Origin: Schlesneria paludicola DSM 18645
Lineage (GTDB): Bacteria; Planctomycetota; Planctomycetia; Planctomycetales; Planctomycetaceae
Assembly: GCA_945869955.1 (NCBI GenBank)
Contig: CAMBQP010000040.1
Location: 1-34,322, forward strand
Reading direction: 5' to 3'
DNA: 34,322 nucleotides
Shown: positions 1 to 9,644 of the stretch, piece by piece
Layout: the number at the start of each line of letters is the position of its first letter
Numbering within the stretch: position 1 is the stretch's first letter
Made by a program: the position numbers and the translations under genes
The notes under the pieces: generated by a model
What the model was told of the DNA's origin: nothing
Seen by the model: the letters and a program-made list of their open reading frames with translations, nothing else
Database searches by the model: none

Positions 1-35
1 CACAGGCAAACCAGGATTCTCGTACTCATCCGATT

Positions 36-938
36 TCAAAACTCCCCGACAATGTCCCCGGCGGCACGCGTGGCGAGATGCTGGTATACGCCGAGATCGA
101 TATTTGTACTGACAAATCGAACCGCTCCGTCTGCCATCGTAAAGTGAGCACCTCCAACATGATAGCTGCTGAAGTCATCAATATGATTGGACGAAGAATT
201 CGGCGTATGGTCCGCTGTCCCCAGAATCCGGACGATCGCATCCGTTCCGTCACCAACAACCCCGGCCCAGGTGGAGGTCCAATTCATGTTATTGTCGCGG
301 CGGGATCGATGTTCTCCCACAAAGATGGTATTGCTCAGTCCATCCGTGAAATCCCGTGTTTGGAGATAACTGTTTTGAAAAAAGGCACCCTCGCCCATAC
401 AGGGGCTGTTGGGTGTTCCCTCACAATCGTCGATATCACTGATACCGAAGACGCCGACGTAGTTTGCCAAGGCGAGGTCCACCGGATTTCCCCCCGACGA
501 ATTTGTGATCGTCCAGACATTCGGTGCACCGGTGTCGGAAGGGCATAAAAACCCTGGTAACGTCCGCACTCGGAACTTGGCATTCGCCAACGATTCCATT
601 TTGCTGTTGAAATCGAGCTGATTGGCGAGTGGCCCCTGGTCGAGTTGCGCCAGAATTCGCGCTCCCCACCCCCAGCCGTTCACTCCATAAATATCCGGAA
701 TCCCGTTCGTGACCCCAACCCAGCCTGGAGGAAACGCATTGAAAGTATCATGGTAATTGTGTAGCGCCAGCCCCAATTGCTTGAGGTTGTTCTTGCATTG
801 GGTCCGCCGCGCCGCTTCGCGTGCTTGCTGAACCGCAGGGAGCAATAACGCAATCAAAACCGCGATAATCGCGATCACCACCAGCAGTTCGATCAAAGTG
901 AAACCACGCTGAACCTGGGGAGAGCGTTTCGAAAACAT
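36..938 (-). CDS. DUF1559 protein with prepilin-type N-terminus
   Basis: A 300-residue protein of the planctomycete DUF1559 (SBP_bac_10-like) family. The N-terminus has a type IV prepilin cleavage site, [20 protein letters not shown], preceded by a short basic leader. The following stretch [20 protein letters not shown] is highly typical of the family. Near the C-terminus the signature H-x9-DG is visible as [12 protein letters not shown]. The ATG at 938 is chosen because it gives a leader of only about 12 residues before the cleavage Gly, with AAAGG about 8 nt upstream; an upstream in-frame ATG at 1016 would add 26 unlikely residues. The family is presumed to be exported and possibly assembled into pseudopilus-like or surface structures, but its function is unproven. 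The gene stands alone, and its closest neighbour upstream is a ceramidase-like gene on the same strand. The family call is very secure; the role is unknown. Confidence 0.95.
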   Translation of the reverse strand: MFSKRSPQVQRGFTLIELLVVIAIIAVLIALLLPAVQQAREAARRTQCKNNLKQLGLALHNYHDTFNAFPPGWVGVTNGIPDIYGVNGWGWGARILAQLDQGPLANQLDFNSKMESLANAKFRVRTLPGFLCPSDTGAPNVWTITNSSGGNPVDLALANYVGVFGISDIDDCEGTPNSPCMGEGAFFQNSYLQTRDFTDGLSNTIFVGEHRSRRDNNMNWTSTWAGVVGDGTDAIVRILGTADHTPNSSSNHIDDFSSYHVGGAHFTMADGAVRFVSTNIDLGVYQHLATRAAGDIVGEF

Positions 939-1008
939 AACCGAATACCTTTGAAGAAAATGGGATGACGCTATCGAGTGTAGGGTCCTCGTCGGACAGG
1001 TGCAATGC

Positions 1009-1029
1009 TCATGCATACGTTATGCATGA
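1009..1029. repeat. 21-bp near-palindrome upstream of the DUF1559 gene
   Basis: TCATGCATA, spacer CGT, TATGCATGA: perfect 9-bp arms with a 3-base centre. It lies about 70 bp upstream of the chosen start codon of the DUF1559 gene and about 110 bp beyond the stop codon of the ceramidase-like gene. The symmetry and very short centre suit a protein-binding operator better than an RNA hairpin, and no T-run follows on either strand. The regulator is unknown. Confidence 0.5.
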
Positions 1030-1137
1030 AGGATTTGTTGGAGCAATTTTGAAAAATTCCACGAAGGGCCGGCCGTTCGGATGGCCGCGATCGAAAAGAG
1101 CGATCCGTGTGGACCCCCCCCCAAGGATGCTCGCCAA

Positions 1138-2727
1138 TTACAGTCGTTTCAGGATTTCGATCGCCTTGTCTTCGAACAATCCCTGCCATTCTGGGGCGAG
1201 GATGCAGTCGCTGTCTTCCTGGGCTCCTCCGACATTCATCAGTTGTGCCGCAGTCGGCGCATAGTAGATGTACCCGTTCGTATAACCTGCAATGAACGGG
1301 GGCTGCTCAGAAAACTTCTGCTTGATGTTCAGGCCAATCTGCACGGTTAACTCACCCGGAAACGTAATCAGGGTAAAATCTCCAATTCGCAACCCAACAA
1401 CTTCGACATCAATCGTCCGTTTGCCAGCAGCCACATTGTCCGCCTGATGTTTTCTCAGCAGGACCAGATTGGTTTGTGTTCGGGTTAGCTGTTCCATCGT
1501 TTGGATATTTTCCATGTACTGTTTCATGTTCTGGCGGTTGTCGGTGTCGAGTTTACCGAGGTCCCGTCGGCCGAGCTTCTGCTCGTGCAGGTACTTGTGT
1601 GAGTAATAAGAGGGGAATTCCGCAGCGAGGTTGTACTTGACCACCATCGGCAAAAACGTTTTCAGACTGAGGCTGGTCCCTTTGAGTGTCAGCAGTAACC
1701 GCTGTTGCTCGGCTTCGATTTCGACAATTTTTTCCGCCAAATCCGCTCGGGGAAGGGCCAAGGGCTCGTTGATCAATCGCAACCGTTCGTCGTCGCGAGG
1801 TTTGATTTTGTTGATGGCTCGCAGGGTGCTCAGTCCGAGCAGATTACCCAATGGTTCTGCATTCCGGGGGTGCTCGACATCCTTATACATCACCGGGTTG
1901 ATGTCGCCGCCGCAGCCCTGCACGAACAGGGCAATCGTCCCGTCGCTCAGATTTTCTTCGATGACGCGACTGGCAAAACCGGTGACATCGGCGGTATTTC
2001 CACCACTGGGAACCCCCTGAATCGGATGACAGGCAAAATTGTAGACGACCGCCAGGGTTGTTCCGTCCTTCCGATTCAGTCGGAGGACCCCAATTTCGGG
2101 ATCGATTGGACCGACTTCTGCAACCTCGTCATCTGCGGGCATCGAGTAGGCATGGCGAACATCGACTTCTCGACCGTTCTTCAATTTGAGTCGGCGGTTC
2201 TCCATGATGCGATCTTCGTGCCCACGTCCCGAACCAATCTGGACGGGGACCAAATTCTGTGACGCCAGCTTGACCGCTTGAATCGTCCGCGCATCCACAT
2301 CCGCACAGACGACTCCGTGGCAATGGCTGGCGTTAATCAGCACATTCGTCGGCTTGATGTTCAGCTCTTTTTCCAGTCCCGCACGGACTTTGGGCAAGTA
2401 GTCATTTTTAATGTGCCCGATTTCCCCGACCGCCACCGCATCAACGGTGATGATCACGACCGTACCCGAGTCCGATTTCAGCACCAACGCCTTGGCATAC
2501 AGCGGGTCATTGACGGGGCCGGCATCCACATTGGTGATGTCCACTTTGGCCACCCCCGCCAGCAACGGAGCGGCAATGGCCATGCGGAAGTTGCTACACA
2601 GCACCACGGTCACTGTCAGCAGCAGCGTCATGACGTTGTGCAGGGTGCGCACTCCGCGATCCGGGTGCTGACCCGCTCGAACAGTTGTGACAGGGCAACC
2701 CGGGAGTCGTCGTGTTGTGATCGTCAT
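1138..2727 (-). CDS. Neutral/alkaline ceramidase-like exported protein
   Basis: A 529-residue protein resembling the N-terminal catalytic part of neutral/alkaline non-lysosomal ceramidases, the zinc amidases that cleave the N-acyl bond of ceramide. Visible hallmarks are GVAKVDIT near residue 58, the histidine motif NASHCHG (His135, His137; compare NASHTH in known enzymes), NFACHPIQG near residue 225 and the VQGCGGDINP segment near 270. A hydrophobic segment at about 33-53 looks like a signal peptide behind a long basic extension, so translation could instead begin at the ATG at 2631; neither start has a strong ribosome binding site. The protein is shorter than full-length neutral ceramidases (about 650-750 residues), as is usual for the many planctomycete homologues of unknown substrate. 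It lies 91 bp downstream of the UvrA-like gene and may be read through from it. The fold assignment is confident; ceramide as substrate is only an inference. Confidence 0.8.
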   Translation of the reverse strand: MTITTRRLPGCPVTTVRAGQHPDRGVRTLHNVMTLLLTVTVVLCSNFRMAIAAPLLAGVAKVDITNVDAGPVNDPLYAKALVLKSDSGTVVIITVDAVAVGEIGHIKNDYLPKVRAGLEKELNIKPTNVLINASHCHGVVCADVDARTIQAVKLASQNLVPVQIGSGRGHEDRIMENRRLKLKNGREVDVRHAYSMPADDEVAEVGPIDPEIGVLRLNRKDGTTLAVVYNFACHPIQGVPSGGNTADVTGFASRVIEENLSDGTIALFVQGCGGDINPVMYKDVEHPRNAEPLGNLLGLSTLRAINKIKPRDDERLRLINEPLALPRADLAEKIVEIEAEQQRLLLTLKGTSLSLKTFLPMVVKYNLAAEFPSYYSHKYLHEQKLGRRDLGKLDTDNRQNMKQYMENIQTMEQLTRTQTNLVLLRKHQADNVAAGKRTIDVEVVGLRIGDFTLITFPGELTVQIGLNIKQKFSEQPPFIAGYTNGYIYYAPTAAQLMNVGGAQEDSDCILAPEWQGLFEDKAIEILKRL

Positions 2728-2818
2728 GGCTTCGCCTGCGGAAAATGAAAGAGATGAGAACAGGGAGACATCCGCCAGCGGTCACAGGAATGTGTTGCTG
2801 GACGGATCATTCACTCGG

Positions 2819-5326
2819 CTACTGGTTTTCCCATGTCACAGCGCCGTTTTCCAGTCTAACAACCCAATCCGCTGCGGAGATCAGTTCCGGACTGTTGTCC
2901 GCCAGGATCACCGTATGTCCGTTGGCAATCAACTCTCGAAAGCAAGAGATCAATCGACCGACATCAGCGGGATGAAGTCCGGTCGTCGGTTCATCACACA
3001 GGATCAGGCAGGAACCACGACTCGGCGCCGTTAATCGAGCCGTCAGTTTCAGCCGCTGCGCCTCCCCCCCCGAAAGAGTTTCCGAAGGCTGACCCAGAAC
3101 CAGGTAATCGAGCCCAATCTGTTTCAACATTTGGAATCGAAGCTGCAGTCGGGGTTGGCTGCGAAAAAAGAGAGCCGCTTCCGAGACGGACATGGCCAGT
3201 ACCTCGGCAATCGAACGACTTCGATATTTGACCTCCAGAATTTCGCGCCGATACCGGGTACCATGGCACTCAGAACAGACCAGGATGATATCCGGTAGAA
3301 ATTGCAGATCTTGCTTGAGTAACCCTGTTCCCAGGCAACTGCGACATCGCCCCCCAACGGATGAATTAAAACTGAAATGCTGAGCCGTGAAACCCCGTTG
3401 CCGGGCATCGATCGTGGCAGCAAAGGTTTGACGAATCTCATCAAAGACTTCCAGCCATGTGGCCGGATTGCTGCGCGACGACCGGGTCAACGGCGATTGA
3501 TCGACCAGCACCGCATCGACCCATTCGCTCCCCCCCGTCAGGGAACATGTCCCCACGGTCGAAATCTCGCAACCCAGACCCAGCCGCTGACGTACGGCGG
3601 GATACAAGACGCGTGTCACCAGCGAGGTCTTGCCGCTGCCACTTGGTCCCGTAACCACGTTCAGCTTTCCCACGCCAAAAACCACATCGACCTGCTGCAA
3701 ATTGTGATGCTGAACATTCCTCAGCGAAAGGTTTTCCGCCTCAGTGGTTTTTGACTTTTTTTGCCCGCCAGGACTCGCCATCGCCGGACTCGCCATCGCC
3801 GGGGTTGCCAACGGAACGATCGAGAGGGGAGATCCCTGAAAGACCAGATTCCCACCAGCGGGACCGGCACCTGGCCCCAGTTCAATGACATGATCGGCGG
3901 CAGCAATGACCAGCGGAGCATGTTCGACCGCGATCACACTGTTACGCAGATCCCGGACACGACGAAGAGCCGCAATCACCTGCGGGAGCTCCGTCTCTGC
4001 GAGACCCGCCGACGGTTCGTCGACAACCACCAGCATCCCTGTTACTTGCGAGCCAATTACGGCGGCCAGCATCAAACGCCGGGTTTCTCCCCCCGATAAG
4101 GTCCCTGCCGTTCGATCCAGAGGGAGATAATCCAGCCCTAAATCGCAAACGGCTTGCAATCGCTGCTCGATGTCCCGAATCATCCGGTCGGTGGTCTGTT
4201 TTTGACCCTCTGACAGCACCTCACCCAAACCACGTACCCAGTCGATCACGGATCGTGAGTTTTGCTGCAAGAGATCGCTGATCGAATTTCCTGCAATTAA
4301 CACTGCACGCGCTTCGGCACGAAAGCGTGTCCCCGCACACACCGGACATTTGACTCCCTCTTGATCCCCCGCCCCCCCTTCGCCACTCCCCTTACACGTC
4401 TGGCAGGCACCCGACGAAAGGTGACTCAACAAGCGTGGTTCGAGAGGCAAAAATTCCTGTCGACAGCGAGGGCAGACCAGACGTCGATCGAATGGTTTGA
4501 CGCTCCACAGCCGCGCATCAATCGGGCGCGCATCGGCAACCGCATTGTCACCCGCCTCAATCAACAGCACACACCGGCCACCACCCTCTCGCAAAGCGAC
4601 GGTCGCACTTTCAAGCAGGCGATCCGACGGAGTTTTCCCCGCAACAATCCGATCGACCACCAGCCAGATGTCACCCGTTAGAGGCCAGGCCGGCTTGGAA
4701 TTTAAGTCGACGGTGACTCCTCCCCAGATCGCCCTGGAAAATCCCCTGGCCAGCCAGCTCGCCACCGGATGCGGAGTCTCAAGGGAGGATCCCGAATCCG
4801 AACTGGCTGGAACCGCAAAGCCGATTTGACAGCGGGTCCCTGCGGGCAATTCGCTGATCGCCTGTACGACATCGGTGGTCGAGTGCGACCGGATTTCGGA
4901 CTGGCAGCCGGGGCAAATAATCTGCCCCGCTCGCGCGAACAACAACCTGAGGCCGTCGAGTAAATCCGCCACAGTCGCCACCGTTGAGCGGCCATCCAGT
5001 CGATTTTTGCGCACCTGGTCACTACGAATCGCAATCGCTGGGGGGACATGCGCAATGCGATCCGCATCCGGACGCTCGATCCGTTCCAGATGCTGCCGTG
5101 CCGCGATCGAAAAACTTTCGATATAACGCCGCTGCCCTTCGGCAAAGAGTGTATCGAAGGCCAGGCTACTTTTGCCCGAGCCGCTCACTCCAGACAGCAC
5201 CACAAATCGCCCAAGCGGGATATCAAGATCCAGGCTTTTTAAATTGTGAACACGCACACCGCGCAGTTCGATCTGGCGGGTGGCGATCGTCGCCAGAGGA
5301 GCCTGTTGCGGGTCATCACGAGTCAT
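2819..5326 (-). CDS. UvrA-like ABC ATPase (excinuclease subunit A paralogue)
   Basis: An 835-residue tandem ABC ATPase of the UvrA family, which recognises DNA lesions and loads UvrB in nucleotide excision repair. Numbered from the ATG at 5326: Walker A GVSGSGKS at 46-53; zinc cysteines CPRC at 285-288 and CQTC at 308-311; CPVC at 327-330; signature LSGGE at 410; Walker B VVVDEPS at 433; second Walker A GPSGSGKT at 560; second zinc module C661/C664 and C684/C687; second LSGGE at 751; Walker B LILCDEPTTGL at 774. The region between the first zinc module and CPVCAGTR is about 15 residues, where E. coli UvrA carries the roughly 100-residue insertion domain, so that domain is missing. The UvrB-binding region (about 137-275) seems present. 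The H-loop of the second half reads ILADN instead of the usual VIEHN, and the C-terminal tail is short. The start overlaps the clpS stop codon as ATGA. It is probably an accessory paralogue, not the housekeeping uvrA. Confidence 0.88.
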   Translation of the reverse strand: MTRDDPQQAPLATIATRQIELRGVRVHNLKSLDLDIPLGRFVVLSGVSGSGKSSLAFDTLFAEGQRRYIESFSIAARQHLERIERPDADRIAHVPPAIAIRSDQVRKNRLDGRSTVATVADLLDGLRLLFARAGQIICPGCQSEIRSHSTTDVVQAISELPAGTRCQIGFAVPASSDSGSSLETPHPVASWLARGFSRAIWGGVTVDLNSKPAWPLTGDIWLVVDRIVAGKTPSDRLLESATVALREGGGRCVLLIEAGDNAVADARPIDARLWSVKPFDRRLVCPRCRQEFLPLEPRLLSHLSSGACQTCKGSGEGGAGDQEGVKCPVCAGTRFRAEARAVLIAGNSISDLLQQNSRSVIDWVRGLGEVLSEGQKQTTDRMIRDIEQRLQAVCDLGLDYLPLDRTAGTLSGGETRRLMLAAVIGSQVTGMLVVVDEPSAGLAETELPQVIAALRRVRDLRNSVIAVEHAPLVIAAADHVIELGPGAGPAGGNLVFQGSPLSIVPLATPAMASPAMASPGGQKKSKTTEAENLSLRNVQHHNLQQVDVVFGVGKLNVVTGPSGSGKTSLVTRVLYPAVRQRLGLGCEISTVGTCSLTGGSEWVDAVLVDQSPLTRSSRSNPATWLEVFDEIRQTFAATIDARQRGFTAQHFSFNSSVGGRCRSCLGTGLLKQDLQFLPDIILVCSECHGTRYRREILEVKYRSRSIAEVLAMSVSEAALFFRSQPRLQLRFQMLKQIGLDYLVLGQPSETLSGGEAQRLKLTARLTAPSRGSCLILCDEPTTGLHPADVGRLISCFRELIANGHTVILADNSPELISAADWVVRLENGAVTWENQ

Positions 5327-5673
5327 ACAACCGGTTCGATATAGCACCCGAGCGGGAAGGTCACGGGTTTGCTCGCATAAATATCAATCCCAAACCCCAG
5401 AATCTGATCTCGCTTGAGTTCCGCTAATTCCATGGTCCCCGTCCAGACAGCCGCCATCCCTTCGCCATCAATAGCGACCGCGAGACGATGTGCCGACTCG
5501 CGCGAATGGCCGCAGATCCGACAGAGGGCATCGATCACATAATCGAAAGTGTGTAAATCATCATTTAAAACGATGACGGAATATTGCGGTTGGCGTTTGG
5601 GACGGGTGGTCGGTGCGGGCTTGGCCGTAGTGACAATCACTTCCGTTTCCGCCTGAGCTTCCAGATCATTCAT
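5323..5673 (-). CDS. clpS: ClpS, ATP-dependent Clp protease adaptor
   Basis: A 116-residue protein with the ClpS core: YSVIVLNDDLHTFDYVIDAL (the N-degron pocket NDD motif) followed by HRLAVAIDGEG and the helix TMELAELKRDQI. ClpS delivers N-degron substrates to ClpA/ClpC. The first 30 or so residues are a low-complexity, Thr/Pro/Lys-rich extension, as in the flexible tail of ClpS. The ATG at 5673 is chosen because AGGA lies 7 nt upstream; a second ATG at 5700 is possible. The start overlaps the end of the large coiled-coil gene by 8 bp, and the stop overlaps the UvrA-like start by 4 bp, so the three genes are probably translated in a coupled way. In an ungapped alignment with E. coli ClpS, the conserved pocket His (VHYQG) falls on Asp (IDGEG), which suggests altered N-end residue preference; this alignment was done by eye. 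Confidence 0.88.
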   Translation of the reverse strand: MNDLEAQAETEVIVTTAKPAPTTRPKRQPQYSVIVLNDDLHTFDYVIDALCRICGHSRESAHRLAVAIDGEGMAAVWTGTMELAELKRDQILGFGIDIYASKPVTFPLGCYIEPVV

Positions 5674-8600
5674 CGTTTGTTCCTGAACCAAGTCTTTCAT
5701 AATAGCCGCGAACCAGATCACGATATCGAGTCGGAACGGGATCACGATCAACGGGGACGAGCGAGTCGGGAGACTCGTGTTTGGCGATTTCGTCTGCCAG
5801 CCGATTCTGCAGTTCAATCATCGGCTGATGGACCGAAGTACGGATGACTTCCCAGTTCGGTGTGTTCGTATGTCGTTTGAATTCCGCGCGGGCACTGCGG
5901 GCTCGATCACGCACTTTCTGTACGTCTGCCTGCAATCGCGGGTCACTGATCATCGACTCCACATCCCGCAGCCGCTCATAAAATTCCGTAGAGTTGCCAG
6001 TGGTAATCGGGCCCCCCCCCTGGCCATTCCCTGCCGAATCACCATGATCCGAGTTTTCGGCCCCCGGTTGTTCGCGACCCGTCCGGGGACCCGGACTTGC
6101 TGGACTTTTCGAGGGCCGTAAACCTCCGGCACCCCGTCGCAGGGTGGGAGGCTCGTTTCCGACCGGTTTTTCATTTTCATTGGGATTCGCCCCCGGAGCA
6201 GGCGGCCCTGCTGGTGACGCCCCCCCTTCGCCATTCCCGCCCGGTTGACCGTCACCCGGTTGGCCATCACTTGGCGGACCGCCCCCCGCCTGACCCGGAC
6301 CGGGCCCTGCACCCGGCTCTTTCCCTTTTTCCGCCGATGCACCGGGAGCGGCCCCAGGTTCCCCTGCTGCAGGAGCCTCGCCCGGCTTCCCTGATCCAGC
6401 TGCTTTTCCTGGAACGGGTGTTTCCCCAGGCTGCCCGGGATTTTTTCCTGTACCATTTGGCAGACTGTTGGGCGGACTGTTCGACTCGGGACTGTTCGGG
6501 CTGGCACCGGCCCCCTTGGAGTTCGCTCGAATCTCGTCATCAAGCTGTTGAGATAACTGAGCCAACTCTTTGCGAGCTCGTTTCAACGAATCGACTTCAT
6601 TCCCCAGCACCGATTCCGCCGCCCGTTCAATCCCCTGCTTCAATTGATTAATTCCCGACCGGGCTTGCTGCTCGGCCTTTGCCGCCTCGGGAAGAACACC
6701 CTGCTTCAAGAGTTGTTGTGTGGCCGTCAGCGACTGATCCAGTTTCGCTTCTCGGGTCGTCCGCAGCATGTCATACAGCTGCTTTGATAAGAGTGGCTCG
6801 GCAGTCTCGGCCTGTTGGACGACTTGCTTGGCCTCGTTCATGATCTGGTTCGCCTGTTGCTGCTGCTGCTGGAATTCCGCTTGCAAGTCTGCTCGCTCTT
6901 GAGACTGCCGCAAGCTGCGACGAGTTTCGTCCCCCAGTTGCGTTAGCTGGTCTGCCAATTGTTGTTCACGGTCTGCCAATTGCCGAACCTCGTCCCGCAT
7001 CGAACGCATCGCATCCGCAAACTGCGCTGCGGTTTGTTTGCGAAAATCTTCCTGCATCTGCTTGAGTTCCCGTTCGGCACGGGTACCGGCACTGAGTGCC
7101 TGCGAAACTTGACCTTCCCGCAATTTCTCGGCAGTTTCCACCATCCGCTGCCGGGTTTGTTCTAATTGATTTTTGGTTTCCGCAACCATTTCCTGTTGAG
7201 TCGACTTGTTTAGCTTGTTCCGCAGTTCATCCGTGTCGTGAAGTAACTGCTGCTGCTCTTCGCGCAGTCGTTTCAAGCGTCGTTCGACGTCGTTTTTCTC
7301 GGCATCGGTTTTGGCTTGACGCATTTCTGCATCGAGCTCTTTTAACTGCTGATTAATCTCTTCCTGTCGCCGTGACATTTCTTTTAAGCGATCCAAAACG
7401 GCCAACGCCTCACGATTGACGTTCCCCTCTTCTTTTTTCGCTGCGGTTTTTTCCGATTCGTAGCGATCCTTTTGCTGTTTCAGTTCGAGATCCAGCTTTT
7501 CTTTTTCCTCGTTCTGCTGCCCGTTCCCTTTCGCCTTCGATTGCATCAACATGTGTTCTTTGGCCCGCAACTTTAACAGTCCCTGGTAGGCCAATTGTTC
7601 GGCGGTGATCGCAGTAGTCAACCCCTGTAGCGATTGGGCCTGGATCAATTCCGCCAACTGCTGGGCTCCCTTCTGCATCTCTTCCTTAACGGTGGCAAAG
7701 ATCGGCTGCAGTTGGGGCTGTGTCATCTTTTCTCGCAGCACCTGCAACTTCTGCAGTCCTTGAGTCTGACTTTCGCTGATGGCCGTTACTTGTTCCGCCA
7801 CTTTGGGGGACCAGCTTGGATCGGCCAAGCGAGCAAGTTTCCAGGAACTGACGATGATCTGCTTCTGAAGTTCGAGCAGTTTGGCGAGCGATTCGGGGGG
7901 CTTTTGCGAGTTTTGCATCTCGCCTGCCCCCTGCTGGTCCACCTGCCGATAGATCTCGTCAAAGGCCCGAATCTCGGCGAAATAAACATCGCCACTGGTT
8001 CGGCGCCGCTCGCCATTCGGGCCATAATCATCGGCATACAGATAATAGGTCATCAATTCATCAGGCTGGGCACGAAATTCTTCTAACCGCTGGATCGACG
8101 ACAACTTGTGCTGCTGGCCCCCGGATAATTCCTGGCCAAGTGGGACCGTGATCGGATCCCGACCCGGAATCTGGACCACCAGACCGGTTTCCAACAAACC
8201 GAAATCATCCACCACAGTCGCCTCAAGGACGACCTCTTCGAGTGGAGAAACTTTGATGTCTTTGGCGGGAAAGGTCAGTTTCAGATCGGGAACCCGGTTC
8301 GGAACCACATCAATCCGAAAGTCCTCAGGATCGCGATTCTTTCGTCCAGCATCATCAACCAGTTCGAGCTTCCAACGACTTCTTGTGGCCGGAGTCAACA
8401 AAATTCCAAAGGTATTGGCTGAGCCAGGGTCAAGCTGCAGGTCCAGCGCCGGGCCGTTGGCGGAGACCAACCGGGCGGTGGCGACTGGCTTGTTAACGCG
8501 ACATACGATTCGGACCTGGGTCCCCTCTACGACGCTGGCTTCAAATGCATCTTCGACGGTTACCGGTGGCAGATGCGTATATCCCGGATACTGAAAATGC

Positions 8601-9439
8601 AGATCCGCCCGCTCCAGTGCCGGAAGGTCATACACCGTAATCCGATAATCCGGTGTCTGTCGACCATCAAATTCGATGTGGTAAACGAGATTCTCTTTCA
8701 CGATCGGTAATCGGGTGGCAAACACCGGATCATCGAGACTTTTTGTCAATGATAACCGATTATCCGCTCCGTCCGACCCGCTCCAGACAACGTGAACATC
8801 GGCAGGGGGCGTCCCTTTGAAACGAGCGAGCACGAGCAGACTACTTCCTCGTTCCAATTCCGCATCCCCAGGCTCCACGATCACCGGGAACTCTTTAGAT
8901 ACTAAAGAGGGGGAAGTGGCGAGACGATTTGGCACTGCGGCCACCGATTTCGAGGTGGCCTGCATTCCGAATAAACCGATGGCGACAAACGAAGCGAGGG
9001 CAATCGATTGGCCCATGATCGCTCGCGACATCTGGCGGCGCGAGATCGCATGGTTCCACTCGTGCGTTTGCGCATGATTCACCGCTTCGGCAATGACTTG
9101 TCGCTGCAAGACATTGAGCCGTCCCGTCGACACCTCGGGGGTTTGTTCGAGTGCCGCCAGCAAGCGTGAATTCAGCTCGGGAAAAGCTTGTTCGATCCGT
9201 CGTGCGATCTCGGTGCGGGATGTTTGCCGGATTCGGGACAGTGTCCAGACGAGCGCCGAGACCAACATGGCGGCGACAAACCAGCCAAAACCAGGTAGCA
9301 ACGGTCGCCCCGCCAGCATCCAGCCAATTGCACAGAGTGAGAGAGCGATCCACGACCACGTCAGTTGTCGCCACATCCACAGACGACCGATGCGCTGCGC
9401 CACTGGCATCAATTGCTGTTGAAGCTGAGATTCGAGCAT
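5666..9439 (-). CDS. Large membrane-anchored coiled-coil protein with Pro/Gly-rich tail (DUF4175-like architecture)
   Basis: A 1257-residue protein of a type common in planctomycetes, with no assigned function. Near the N-terminus two hydrophobic segments (about 24-43 and 48-66) and a third (about 146-162) suggest three membrane passes. A beta-rich extracytoplasmic-looking region follows (about 180-490). About 500-965 is dominated by Gln, Glu, Lys, Arg and Ala heptad-like sequence, a long coiled coil. About 970-1150 is a low-complexity Pro/Gly/Ala/Asn linker, and the last 95 residues form a compact helical domain (DVQKVRDRARSARAEFKRHT and onward). This order resembles DUF4175 proteins, which is a tentative comparison. 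It overlaps clpS by 8 bp and is the first gene of the clpS/uvrA-like unit. No helicase, nuclease or ATPase motif was seen. The ATG at 9439 gives a short cytoplasmic N-terminus before the first TM segment. Confidence 0.85.
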   Translation of the reverse strand: MLESQLQQQLMPVAQRIGRLWMWRQLTWSWIALSLCAIGWMLAGRPLLPGFGWFVAAMLVSALVWTLSRIRQTSRTEIARRIEQAFPELNSRLLAALEQTPEVSTGRLNVLQRQVIAEAVNHAQTHEWNHAISRRQMSRAIMGQSIALASFVAIGLFGMQATSKSVAAVPNRLATSPSLVSKEFPVIVEPGDAELERGSSLLVLARFKGTPPADVHVVWSGSDGADNRLSLTKSLDDPVFATRLPIVKENLVYHIEFDGRQTPDYRITVYDLPALERADLHFQYPGYTHLPPVTVEDAFEASVVEGTQVRIVCRVNKPVATARLVSANGPALDLQLDPGSANTFGILLTPATRSRWKLELVDDAGRKNRDPEDFRIDVVPNRVPDLKLTFPAKDIKVSPLEEVVLEATVVDDFGLLETGLVVQIPGRDPITVPLGQELSGGQQHKLSSIQRLEEFRAQPDELMTYYLYADDYGPNGERRRTSGDVYFAEIRAFDEIYRQVDQQGAGEMQNSQKPPESLAKLLELQKQIIVSSWKLARLADPSWSPKVAEQVTAISESQTQGLQKLQVLREKMTQPQLQPIFATVKEEMQKGAQQLAELIQAQSLQGLTTAITAEQLAYQGLLKLRAKEHMLMQSKAKGNGQQNEEKEKLDLELKQQKDRYESEKTAAKKEEGNVNREALAVLDRLKEMSRRQEEINQQLKELDAEMRQAKTDAEKNDVERRLKRLREEQQQLLHDTDELRNKLNKSTQQEMVAETKNQLEQTRQRMVETAEKLREGQVSQALSAGTRAERELKQMQEDFRKQTAAQFADAMRSMRDEVRQLADREQQLADQLTQLGDETRRSLRQSQERADLQAEFQQQQQQANQIMNEAKQVVQQAETAEPLLSKQLYDMLRTTREAKLDQSLTATQQLLKQGVLPEAAKAEQQARSGINQLKQGIERAAESVLGNEVDSLKRARKELAQLSQQLDDEIRANSKGAGASPNSPESNSPPNSLPNGTGKNPGQPGETPVPGKAAGSGKPGEAPAAGEPGAAPGASAEKGKEPGAGPGPGQAGGGPPSDGQPGDGQPGGNGEGGASPAGPPAPGANPNENEKPVGNEPPTLRRGAGGLRPSKSPASPGPRTGREQPGAENSDHGDSAGNGQGGGPITTGNSTEFYERLRDVESMISDPRLQADVQKVRDRARSARAEFKRHTNTPNWEVIRTSVHQPMIELQNRLADEIAKHESPDSLVPVDRDPVPTRYRDLVRGYYERLGSGTNDE

Positions 9440-9644
9440 CAGTCATCTCTCCCCGTCGGAGTTCCGTTTCCCAGTCCTGCAAACCCCTGAACAATACCGC
9501 ACAGAGATCGGTTCGTCACGCTTGGAATCCTGTTCGCAAAAGGAATCCTCAATCAACCACAAGAACCTCCTGGGAACATTTCGTCTCCCAGCAGAAGTTG
9601 GTAACCATCCTCGGGCTGACGAGTCATCACATTTCATACTGAGT

